Assembly (NCBI RefSeq): GCF_040807025.1
Contig: NW_027182577.1
Span: 62,001-126,000, forward strand
DNA: 64,000 bases
From: Struthio camelus
Taxonomy: Eukaryota > Chordata > Aves > Struthioniformes > Struthionidae
Direction of reading: 5' to 3'
The notes below the pieces were generated by a model. It was not told where the DNA came from, made no database searches, and saw nothing but the letters and a program-made list of their open reading frames with translations. The translations under genes and the position numbers were made by a program. Shown here piece by piece: positions 43,313 through 55,008 of the stretch (its first letter is position 1; every line of letters starts with the position of its first letter).

Positions 43313-46300
43313 CTGCCTTTCCGAGTTGGTGTGAGCCTTTCCTTGGTGGGGTGTGAAAGTGCAAGGGGCAGCAGGGCAGCTTCCGAGGGGCTGGGAAGCA
43401 AGGGGAGTGGGGCAGCCCCTCTCCTGGGCAGCTCTCGCCCGGGCCATGCCCTAGCAGGTGACTTTGGGGACTGCCCTGCCAGAGGAGAGGTGAGGGAAAG
43501 GTTTTGCGGGGGGAGAGTGTGTGTGACTCAGCCGCCTGAATCCTGACAAGCTCTTGCATGGGCACCGAGTCTTTGGTGCACCATGTCCCCGCCTGAAACG
43601 CGGGGAGCGCTCTCTCTCCTCCAGGCAGGCCCTGGGGGGGGGTGGCAGCCGCTCCTTGGCATGGCCCAGAGCCAGCTCCCTCAGTGCGAAGGCTGAATGG
43701 ACCCAGAGGCTGGCCACGCCCCCCCCAGCCAGACCCGGGCCCCTCTGGGGCCGAGGTAGGACACGGGAATGCAAGAGCTCCCACCGGCACTCCCGCCAGG
43801 CCATTCGCTTCCTCGCCAAGCAGTGGAGTGGCTTGAGGGGAAAGCAGAGGGGCGGTTACCGCGAGGCTGGCCACGCGTGCGCGGGCCAGGGTAGGGCCAA
43901 AGAGGCGTTGGCTGCGAGCCCTTGCTGGTGGGCGCAGCAAGGCAGTAGAGGGGCCGAGATGGCGCTTCTGGTGCGAGTTGTCGAGGGGGCAGGGGGTCAA
44001 GGTGGGAAAAGCGTGAAAGGGCAGAGGCACTGCTGTTTGGGGGCTGGACTCGGCGTGGCTGGGCCGCTGCGGGGCCCAAGAGAACTTGGCTACAAGCACT
44101 TCTGGGTGGCGGTGGTGGCAAGGGAGTGGATTGGCCAGGATTGCGTTGCTTGTGTGAGTCACCCTGTCGGCAGGGTGTCAACTTGGGAGAAGAGCAGCAG
44201 CGCAGAGGTGCAGGTGTGGTGGGGCAGCTCTAGGCGTTGCGGGGTCGGCTGAGGGGCCCAAGAGAGTAGGGCTGCGAACGCCTGTTCATCGCTGCGGCAA
44301 GCGAGTAGTAGGGCCCGAATGCCTCTTGTCGTGCAAATGCGGCAGCAGCAGGCGTGGCGTCAGGTTGGGAAGAGAGGGGTGCGTTTATTGTGTGGTCGGC
44401 TAGGCATGCCAGGGCCCTGTTGGGTGGAAGGGGCGTTGGCTGCAATCACTTGTTGATGGTAATGGCAAGTGAGTGGTTTGGCCAAAAATCACCTTTGTGA
44501 TAAGACTTTGCTAGTAGGCACGGTCTCAGTTTGGGAAAAGAGAGGAATCAGACCAGTGCTCTTCGCGCAGGCTTGGAGGAGGCATTCAAGTTGCAGCGCA
44601 GGGCCCTAGACATATATCTCAGCTGTGAGCAGCATTTGGTGCCAAAGCCCTCTCACCAGCTTCACCTTTCTTGTTGAATCTGCACGTAGGCCTAGTGCCC
44701 CTGAGCGGCCTCCTCTGGCATCCCGCCCTACCCATGACCCAGGAGCCCATCTGAGCTTAGCCCAGGGCCATCAGTGCTAGCCCAGCAACGCGATAGCACT
44801 GCCGGTCTCCGGCTCCACCACAGGCATATCCCTCTCAGGCCACGGGCCCCAAGGATTACTCCGGGCTGCAGCATTGGTTGGCTGCCTCTGTGTCCTGTGC
44901 TCTGGCACCTGCGCTTTAGACCTGGCTCTTCCTCTGCTCAGGGGCAAACCACAGAGCTGCTTCACAGCCGCTAGAGCTTGCCAGAGCTTGCCAGGAAAAG
45001 CACCTTTTGAACTGGTGCTAGGGAAAGGCCTCTGTAAGAGCCAGGCCCAGAGTGCAGCCACCCCTCCAGCTTCCCTGCCTCTCCATTTCTTGAAACCCCC
45101 CCCCTCCTCCCCTTTTCTGACACCAAGCTTCTCAGCACACGCCCACGCGCTGCACTGCTGCTTTCCTGCCTCCAGTGGGGAGCCTCGAAGGCGAGGTGGC
45201 AAGAACTGCATGTTGACTCTTTCCACAGTTGGTAAGACCAACTTCGAGCTGTGTCTTGTAGGGCCAGGCTTTTCTGCTAGTCGCCGAGGGGCAAGGACCA
45301 CCTGCCTCCCAGTCATGTACGTGTCCTGTGCCCCTGGGAATCGCACCGGCACGACCAATCCAAGGCCAGGCGGGAGGATGCAGGGGTGTCACGCACGCCT
45401 GCAAGCATTCGTTAGAGAGCCTTGTAAGAAAGGCACTCGGACGCCGTACGCTACGGATTAAAATGCTCTCTAACGGAGGTGCCATGAGAAGGAAAAAGGG
45501 GAAAGCGTAGAAATCCTACATCTCTTTGGATGCTGGGAACCTTGAGCTGTTCAGCACTGGACGCGGCGCAGAACGCCTCTGTGCCGAGTTGCACTGGTAT
45601 TGCCGTCTTTAGTGCTAAGGAAATCCTGCAGAAACGCTGTTCTTCATTTCTGCTGGCGAGCAAAGGGCTATTTACATGAAAACATGCAGCTTCACGTCAA
45701 GAAAAGGACAAGGCCACGCTGGTGGCATCCTGGCCAGGTGCCAAATGGGTGCTGCCTACAGCCTCCTCTGGGAGCGTTAATCGCCTAAGTTTACCCTGCG
45801 GCCAAGCGATGTGTGCAGCACAGCCGGAGCCAGGAAGGCTGCGTGTGTCAGGGCTCAGCATGAGCCAGTAGTGGCCTGGGGGCGCTGGGGAGCCCGGGGA
45901 GACGCCAGGGCTGTCAGGGCAGGGGCCTCGCCCTCCAGGGCCCATCCCACCCGCCCCAAGCCGGGGAGAAGGGCAGGTCGGGGCTTGGCAGGGGGGGGGC
46001 AGCCCTGAGCCCAGGCCATTCAGGCACCTCCATGGTGAGGGGGGCCAGGCCAAGGCTAGGCTGCACAGTCAGCGCGCAGGTCGGGCTCCGGCTCGGCAGG
46101 GCCCGTGGCCCGGGAGGGGCACAGCCTTGGCGGAGCTGGGGAGCGCCACTGCTACGCCGTCGCTGGGACAGGGACTGATGGCCCCGAGCTGAGCTGAACC
46201 GGGGTCCCGCTTCCAGTTTTGGAAGAGAAGTGGGGGGAAGGGAACGTGCTTCCCGGGGAAAGAGGGCCAATCTCTCTGCTCCTTCCCTGGCTGTGGCATC

Positions 46301-46654
46301 TCTGTGCTGGTGACCTAATGAGCCCCCAGAGATGACACAGGCTGAGGTCACAGTGGGACGCGCTGCATCACAGAGAGGGGCTCCTCTGTCCCGTGGTGGT
46401 GTCCGTCCGCACTTCCCTGCGAAGGCCCGGGCGCTGGCCTGGTGCTGCTCGCTGTGCTCCCCACTGCTGCTCTTTGGAGCCGCTCTGCAGCAAGCAGAGG
46501 GGACAGGCGGCAGCAGGGCCACGCCGGGGGCCCCTCTCCGTCGGGCAGAGGAGCAGGGGCGCCTTGGACAGGAAGGAGTGTGGGGCGAGGAGACGACAAG
46601 AGCGTCCTTTTCCCCTGGCTGGAGAGGCGAGCTGAGGGCAAGGGGACAAGCGAG
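43312..46654. other. Intergenic spacer, unit 6
   Basis: Subrepeats at about 43885-44575 and the inverted repeat at 45410-45475. Differs by T at 43518 (shared with unit 7) and T at 46062 (private). Confidence 0.8.
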
Positions 46655-49600
46655 ATGGAGGGCTGCTGGACCGAGACCATCAGCCCGGAGCAGAGGTCCT
46701 TGTTCCCAACGCTCCTGCAGCTCTGCACGGAGGGTAAGGGCTTGGGGAGCTGCTTCCCGAGGTGCCGCGGCGACTGTTGTCTGTCAGAATAGCTGTGGAC
46801 CCTGGGCTGTGGGGGTGGCTGCACAGGGCTGGGGGGGGCTGTCACGAGAGCCGGGCCTGGGAGGAAAAGGGTCCTGTGTGCCAGAGGGCTGGGGTAGGGT
46901 GTCCTGCAGCTCCTGTGGGGTTCTCGAGTGCCTGCCAGAAATGCCCCCGCTGGGCTCGGAGTAAGGCCGGCAGTCTGCAATCGGGAAAAAGCCCGGCTCC
47001 GCAGCCAGGACAATGGCTTCTGGGAGGGTTTGTGTAGGCCTGCATCTGTCACCGCCGGGGTTAGGAGCTTGCTTGGGGAGAGGTTGTGAGCTGCTTGGCC
47101 CGGGGCCTGACGTGTCCTTCCCTTGCTTTCCAGAGATTGTCGCAATTTGGGACGCTGTGTCCAATTACATCCTGGAACAGCTGATGCGGGACAAGGTGGG
47201 CTGGTGTCCTGGTCGCCCCAGCTCTGGAGGGTTTCAGCTGCCTGGAGAGCCCTGGGTGCCCGGGAGCAAGCCTTCCCCCAGCGCCACGGCAGCACACCAC
47301 AAGCAGCCCGTGTGCTGCAGAGCAGCTTTCTGGCCAGCCAGGAGAGAAACCACGTGCACCTCTAGCGTGAGAAAGCGTTTGGCACGTCCCTGGGCTTCTC
47401 TCTTCCCTGTGGCCCCAGAGGAAAGACCAAGCAGAGAGACGGGGCGGCTGTGCCAGGGCTGTTGGAAACCCCTGGAATCTTCTCTAGCCGAGGGACGTTA
47501 GCGAACACTTCAGGGAGGGCGAGGACACAATCCGGGCAATGTGGCTCTTCTCTAAAGGCTTCCAAAGGCTTTTTTTTTTTTTTTTTTTTTTTTTTTTCCA
47601 AAGGCTTCCATTTGTATGTCAGGAGTGGGCAGGGCACAGAGCAGCGTTCCCACGCTCTGGCAAACATCACGGTTTTTTGGTTTTTTTTTTCCACCACCAG
47701 AAGACTTACCGGTGGGCCTTTTTGTCTTTGCTGCGTGCAGGGTGTCCTGGTAGCGGGGCTCGGGACCTTCTGCACGGTCCGAGAGCCACTGCACCTCGGC
47801 AAAGATGACGTGCGGATGGTTCGAAGGCCTCTTTTCCAGCTGGGCATGGACATGGTCTGGCTGCAGGGGCTCCAGCGCCCCAAAGGGACTCTCCCTGGTG
47901 AGACGGCAGTGGCCACCCTCTGCTTCCCCTTGCCACATCACGTACGGGGCGGGTTGGGTGCTCCCTGCTCTTTGGAAGGGGCAGGGAGAAGTAGGGATGT
48001 CCAGCTTCACCCGCTCCCCCCCACCCCCCAACACACTGCCCCCCGCCCCCCCCCCCCTCCCCGAGAGCTCTTTCTGAAAAGGACTTTTTCTGTAGTATTT
48101 TGTGCTACAGAATTTTGTGCACACAGTCGGGCTCTCTCCTTTGAACTGCCCTAGCACCTGACTCCACGCCACTCACATTTCTTGATGGCCCAACAATGCA
48201 AAGCTGGCCTGCGGTGGCAGTGACGTTGTTCCTCCTCTGTGTAGACGACATCAAGATCAAGCCGCTGAACTACCGGCGGTTGTCCCTGGCCACCTCCTTC
48301 TCGAGGCACGTGGTGGAAGACTGTGTGGCGGAGACCATCCGCTTGTTCTCTTCCCACGTGAGGAACAAAGAGAACGTCGCCTTTGCCTTCAGAGACATCG
48401 GTGTTCTGACCCGCCAAAAAGACAGCATGCACATGAGGTTTTATGCCCACTGCACCCAGCGGCTGGAGGGCACTGCAAGCCTGACTGCGGCCCTCTGCAG
48501 TGTAAGTTGCTCAGGTTTTCCAGGCTACTTTGATTTCTCTGGGAATCCTGAATGGTCTGCTGCCTTTGGGAGCAAGGAGAGAACTGCCTTGGAAGCCTCC
48601 CAATGGGTCTGTGTTACATTGCAGAGACTGCGTACGACAGATCTGTCCGTCTCCGGCAGACGTGCTGCTCTGGGGACCCGGTCGAGCCCCGTCCACGTGT
48701 TCCCGAGGTGAGCGTGTTTCCTTTGCAGCCCTCGGCCAACGGAGCAGGCAGCTTCCCAGCTGCTGCTCGGGACCGGGCCCCGCCAGGGCGCGACACTCAC
48801 CATCGAGTTGGGAATAACTCGCACGGCGATCGGTTCCCGCTTCACTAATGCTCAGCTTGGGCTACACGTGTCTTTGCCTGGAGTGACCGGGAATCGTGAC
48901 CGCCTTTCTCGTGGCCAGCCTGCCGTCCTTCCCATCAGAGAGAAGGGACTGCACACAGAGAGGCATTTAGGCTACGCCTTCTGTCTTTTGGGGGAAGAGT
49001 GCCAAAGAAAAGCCCCCAAAGAGCTGTGCACGGACACAAAGGAGGTGGGACGCGAGCAGGTCTCAAAGGGCAGTGAGGAGGATCAGTGTTCGCAAGCTGC
49101 AAAGGGGAGACGGTGCCCTTTCTTCAAAGCTGGGTTGTCTTTTGCTTTCCAGGTTTCAGCTCACTGTGGAAAGCAGCCCGGAGGCCAAGGCTGCCCCCGC
49201 CGGCTCCCCACAGGAGAAGGAGCTGGAAGAAGAGCTCGGGGCTGTCAGGAGCAGCAAAGGTAAGGGAAACGCTCCCTCCTGAGCCGGTTGGGTCCCTGTC
49301 CCACGCTGGGTGACAGCAGCCAGGTTAAGATGTGCCCTCCCCCCCCGTCCCCTTCCCCGTCCCGTCCTGTCCCCCGTCCCCGTCCCCCCGGCAAGGGGCT
49401 GCTCTGAAGAGCTTCCTTGTGCCCTACTTACAGAGCAGCGTCCTGGCAAGCTGCTGCAGCACCGGGAGGAGCTTTCTCTCCCCACGCTGCCAAACTGCGG
49501 GGCAGGCACGAGGGGGCAAGGCGCGGAGAGGAAGCCTCCTGCCAGGTGAGACCCTTGGGGGAAGGGCTGAGGGGGACACTAGTACCTGCGCAGGGGAGAC

Positions 49601-51665
49601 ATCCCCTTTGGCCATGCCGGCCCGGCCCGAGGGACTCGAAAAGGCTCCTGACGCGTGTCCCACCAAAGGCGCCCTCTTGCTGCACGGCAAGCACGCGCAG
49701 GTTTGCGGGAGAGCCTCACGTTGGCTTCGTTTCCCTCCAGCGTCCCGATCTTTTGGGGAGCTGAACGCAACTCTTTATTAGCAAACGCCTCCTGCCCTTG
49801 TCCTAACGCCTCCTGTGGTGTCTTCTCAGGATCATTCTGAACCCGACAGCCCCCATGCTGGGCACCTCCCTGGGGAAGGAGGTTGGCGTTAAATACCTCC
49901 CGCATCCTCCCGCCGGACCTCGGCCTGGCCGCGCCGGCGCCGGCGCCACTGCCAGGAGCGCAGCACAGGTGCGTGAGCGGGCTCTGGGCAGTCCTTGCAT
50001 CTCACTGACCGCTAGGAAAGCTCAGTCCTATGAGACTCACTCCGAGAAGGGCCCCCAGTGTGTGCTCACTGGAGCCGTCAGCGGCCTCTCTGGCTGCTAC
50101 TTTGGGGCGTAGTTAGGCACGACTTTTACAACGGCTTTTTCAGCCTGCCTTCTGCTGAAAAACCCGCAAAAGAGTGATTGGTGGTGGTGAGGCTGCAGAC
50201 AAGGGGCAGAAGAGCGGGAGAAGAGCAAAAGCCAACACCCCCCCCCCCCACCACCCACCCAGAATCCCCACCCAAACAGACAAGACTAATACTGTTGCCT
50301 TTCCACGGCGCCCCAGGAAACAGCCTGCCCTCCCACGCAGAGCTTAGGAAGAGCTGCCCGTGTCTCCCTCTTGCGAGAGAAGCAAAGGCAGGACCAAGCA
50401 CCGTGGGAGGAACAGCAGGCCGCCCTGGAGAAACACGCCCAGCGTCAGGCCCAGGTACAGGCCGCTGCCTGCCTCCAAGGAGCAGCGCCCAAGCTGGCCC
50501 ACCCCTTCCTAGGAGGGAGACGGCTGCAGCCAGGTCCCGGAGCCAGAAGGAGCCAGGTGCCGGAGCCAGGGCAGCTGGGGGGGGGGTGGGTGGGTGGGTT
50601 GCCTCCCCACTAGGCAAGCTCTGCCTGCGGTGCCTGCCCTCGAGCCGGAAACCGGCTCTCAGGGGCAGCTGGCTGACGTGCCGGGGGCAGAGCTCCAGGG
50701 GCCCAGCTATGGTAGCCCGTTGTAGCAGCTCCTTGTGTAGCCTGAGTCTGGCTTACAAGGACTAGGTGCCTCCCCTGCGAGTGGGCCAGTGCTATCATCT
50801 CCCCCACGCAGCCCTCCATCCTGAAACCATTTCTTCTTCTTTTCCTTGCAAAACAGATCATGCTGCTGGAGAAGCAAGTCCACCTCGAGCAGCGCCGCTA
50901 CCCAGACACTGACATGCTGGGGAGGCCCCCCCCAAAGTAAGCGTGTGGGGGCGTGCAAGCTCAGAGCCAGGGCCAGGGCCAGTCGACGGGCTGTGACCGA
51001 CCCCCTCCCCCCCTCCCCCCTCCCCCCCCCCAACCTTGAGGTGCCAGGAGCCCAACTGCCTCAGCTCCGGGGCACATCTTACAACAGCCCCTGGTTTCCT
51101 CTCTTCCAACTTGGGTTTGCAGGGCCTGGGGCCAGAAGGGTCCCGGGAGAGCAGGAGAGGGACTTTGTCACTCCTATTGCAGGCAAGTGTCCCCGCAAGC
51201 AAAGCAGAACATGCAGCTTATGACATCATACAAAGTTCTTCGGGACAGGTGGAAGGAAAGGGTGGAACAAAACCGACAGAGGCTGAAGAAGGAGGAGGCG
51301 GCGCGCCGGTAAATACCTCCCAAGCCAGGCGGGTTGCCCCCTTCCTGCAATGCCCTTCCTGCCATGGCCCTGGGGAAAGAGGGTCTTTTCCAGCCCCACC
51401 TCGGGCTTGGAAGCAGCCTTGGAGCCTGGCCTGGGCTCACACATCCCGCCCACTCCAGCGCGGTGGAGGGGGGGGTGGGCGTGCACCATAAGATTTCCAG
51501 GCACATCTCAAGTGGCGCCACATCTTCCTCCTGACCCGTGCCCCCCCCCCCCCCCCCCCCCCCCCTCCCCGCAGCGCTTTGGTGATGTGCCGCCTCCGGA
51601 GCAGAGAGCAGCAGGACAGCATGCTGGGCAGTTACCACAGAAATGGCTTTTATCCACGGAAATAA
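46655..51665 (+). CDS. CCDC81: CCDC81-like tandem HU-domain protein, copy 6
   Basis: Exons: 46655-46733, 47134-47195, 47741-47897, 48245-48501, 48625-48707, 49153-49259, 49434-49545, 49830-49968, 50317-50454, 50857-50936, 51183-51308, 51575-51665. The protein is the majority Arg375 form. Intron 5 carries G at 49007, shared only with copy 7. Intron 2 has the longest poly-T (28) and intron 11 the longest C run (25) in the window, so this copy is the longest in genomic span (5011 bases). Confidence 0.87.
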
Positions 51666-51666
51666 A
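51661..51666 (+). terminator. Poly(A) signal overlapping stop codon, copy 6
   Basis: AATAAA around the TAA at 51663-51665, with GT-rich sequence at 51680-51709. Confidence 0.75.
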
Positions 51667-54600
51667 CTGCCTTTCCGAGTTGGTGTGAGCCTTTCCTTGG
51701 TGGGGTGTGAAAGTGCAAGGGGCAGCAGGGCAGCTTCCGAGGGGCTGGGAAGCAAGGGGAGTGGGGCAGCCCCTCTCCTGGGCAGCTCTCGCCCGGGCCA
51801 TGCCCTAGCAGGTGACTTTGGGGACTGCCCTGCCAGAGGAGAGGTGAGGGAAAGGTTTTGCGGGGGGAGAGTGTGTGTGACTCAGCCGCCTGAATCCTGA
51901 CAAGCTCTTGCATGGGCACCGAGTCTTTGGTGCACCATGTCCCCGCCTGAAACGCGGGGAGCGCTCTCTCTCCTCCAGGCAGGCCCTGGGGGGGGGTGGC
52001 AGCCGCTCCTTGGCATGGCCCAGAGCCAGCTCCCTCAGTGCGAAGGCTGAATGGACCCAGAGGCTGGCCACGCCCCCCCCAGCCAGACCCGGGCCCCTCT
52101 GGGGCCGAGGTAGGACACGGGAATGCAAGAGCTCCCACCGGCACTCCCGCCAGGCCATTCGCTTCCTCGCCAAGCAGTGGAGTGGCTTGAGGGGAAAGCA
52201 GAGGGGCGGTTACCGCGAGGCTGGCCACGCGTGCGCGGGCCAGGGTAGGGCCAAAGAGGCGTTGGCTGCGAGCCCTTGCTGGTGGGCGCAGCAAGGCAGT
52301 AGAGGGGCCGAGATGGCGCTTCTGGTGCGAGTTGTCGAGGGGGCAGGGGGTCAAGGTGGGAAAAGCGTGAAAGGGCAGAGGCACTGCTGTTTGGGGGCTG
52401 GACTCGGCGTGGCTGGGCCGCTGCGGGGCCCAAGAGAACTTGGCTACAAGCACTTCTGGGTGGTGGTGGTGGCAAGGGAGTGGATTGGCCAGGATTGCGT
52501 TGCTTGTGTGAGTCACCCTGTCGGCAGGGTGTCAACTTGGGAGAAGAGCAGCAGCGCAGAGGTGCAGGTGTGGTGGGGCAGCTCTAGGCGTTGCGGGGTC
52601 GGCTGAGGGGCCCAAGAGAGTAGGGCTGCGAACGCCTGTTCATCGCTGCGGCAAGCGAGTAGTAGGGCCCGAATGCCTCTTGTCGTGCAAATGCGGCAGC
52701 AGCAGGCGTGGCGTCAGGTTGGGAAGAGAGGGGTGCGTTTATTGTGTGGTCGGCTAGGCATGCCAGGGCCCTGTTGGGTGGAAGGGGCGTTGGCTGCAAT
52801 CACTTGTTGATGGTAATGGCAAGTGAGTGGTTTGGCCAAAAATCACCTTTGTGATAAGACTTTGCTAGTAGGCACGGTCTCAGTTTGGGAAAAGAGAGGA
52901 ATCAGACCAGTGCTCTTCGCGCAGGCTTGGAGGAGGCATTCAAGTTGCAGCGCAGGGCCCTAGACATATATCTCAGCTGTGAGCAGCATTTGGTGCCAAA
53001 GCCCTCTCACCAGCTTCACCTTTCTTGTTGAATCTGCACGTAGGCCTAGTGCCCCTGAGCGGCCTCCTCTGGCATCCCGCCCTACCCATGACCCAGGAGC
53101 CCATCTGAGCTTAGCCCAGGGCCATCAGTGCTAGCCCAGCAACGCGATAGCACTGCCGGTCTCCGGCTCCACCACAGGCATATCCCTCTCAGGCCACGGG
53201 CCCCAAGGATTACTCCGGGCTGCAGCATTGGTTGGCTGCCTCTGTGTCCTGTGCTCTGGCACCTGCGCTTTAGACCTGGCTCTTCCTCTGCTCAGGGGCA
53301 AACCACAGAGCTGCTTCACAGCCGCTAGAGCTTGCCAGAGCTTGCCAGGAAAAGCACCTTTTGAACTGGTGCTAGGGAAAGGCCTCTGTAAGAGCCAGGC
53401 CCAGAGTGCAGCCACCCCTCCAGCTTCCCTGCCTCTCCATTTCTTGAAACCCCCCCCCTCCTCCCCTTTTCTGACACCAAGCTTCTCAGCACACGCCCAC
53501 GCGCTGCACTGCTGCTTTCCTGCCTCCAGTGGGGAGCCTCGAAGGCGAGGTGGCAAGAACTGCATGTTGACTCTTTCCACAGTTGGTAAGACCAACTTCG
53601 AGCTGTGTCTTGTAGGGCCAGGCTTTTCTGCTAGTCGCCGAGGGGCAAGGACCACCTGCCTCCCAGTCATGTACGTGTCCTGTGCCCCTGGGAATCGCAC
53701 CGGCACGACCAATCCAAGGCCAGGCGGGAGGATGCAGGGGTGTCACGCACGCCTGCAAGCATTCGTTAGAGAGCCTTGTAAGAAAGGCACTCGGACGCCG
53801 TACGCTACGGATTAAAATGCTCTCTAACGGAGGTGCCATGAGAAGGAAAAAGGGGAAAGCGTAGAAATCCTACATCTCTTTGGATGCTGGGAACCTTGAG
53901 CTGTTCAGCACTGGACGCGGCGCAGAACGCCTCTGTGCCGAGTTGCACTGGTATTGCCGTCTTTAGTGCTAAGGAAATCCTGCAGAAACGCTGTTCTTCA
54001 TTTCTGCTGGCGAGCAAAGGGCTATTTACATGAAAACATGCAGCTTCACGTCAAGAAAAGGACAAGGCCACGCTGGTGGCATCCTGGCCAGGTGCCAAAT
54101 GGGTGCTGCCTACAGCCTCCTCTGGGAGCGTTAATCGCCTAAGTTTACCCTGCGGCCAAGCGATGTGTGCAGCACAGCCGGAGCCAGGAAGGCTGCGTGT
54201 GTCAGGGCTCAGCATGAGCCAGTAGTGGCCTGGGGGCGCTGGGGAGCCCGGGGAGACGCCAGGGCTGTCAGGGCAGGGGCCTCGCCCTCCAGGGCCCATC
54301 CCACCCGCCCCAAGCCGGGGAGAAGGGCAGGTCGGGGCTTGGCAGGGGGGGGGCAGCCCTGAGCCCAGGCCATTCAGGCACCTCCATGGTGAGGGGGGCC
54401 AGGCCAAGGCTAGGCCGCACAGTCAGCGCGCAGGTCGGGCTCCGGCTCGGCAGGGCCCGTGGCCCGGGAGGGGCACAGCCTTGGCGGAGCTGGGGAGCGC
54501 CACTGCTACGCCGTCGCTGGGACAGGGACTGATGGCCCCGAGCTGAGCTGAACCGGGGTCCCGCTTCCAGTTTTGGAAGAGAAGTGGGGGGAAGGGAACG

Positions 54601-55008
54601 TGCTTCCCGGGGAAAGAGGGCCAATCTCTCTGCTCCTTCCCTGGCTGTGGCATCTCTGTGCTGGTGACCTAATGAGCCCCCAGAGATGACACAGGCTGAG
54701 GTCACAGTGGGACGCGCTGCATCACAGAGAGGGGCTCCTCTGTCCCGTGGTGGTGTCCGTCCGCACTTCCCTGCGAAGGCCCGGGCGCTGGCCTGGTGCT
54801 GCTCGCTGTGCTCCCCACTGCTGCTCTTTGGAGCCGCTCTGCAGCAAGCAGAGGGGACAGGCGGCAGCAGGGCCACGCCGGGGGCCCCTCTCCGTCGGGC
54901 AGAGGAGCAGGGGCGCCTTGGACAGGAAGGAGTGTGGGGCGAGGAGACGACAAGAGCGTCCTTTTCCCCTGGCTGGAGAGGCGAGCTGAGGGCAAGGGGA
55001 CAAGCGAG
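51666..55008. other. Intergenic spacer, unit 7
   Basis: Subrepeats at about 52239-52929 and the inverted repeat at 53764-53829. Differs by T at 51872 (shared with unit 6) and T at 52464 (private, inside the second subrepeat). Confidence 0.8.

Larger units (their letters stand above)
41740..50092. repeat. Tandem unit 6
   Basis: This full unit shares two variants only with unit 7: T at 43518 (spacer) and G at 49007 (intron 5). It also has a private T at 46062 (spacer). The sharing marks units 6 and 7 as the closest pair in the window. Confidence 0.95.
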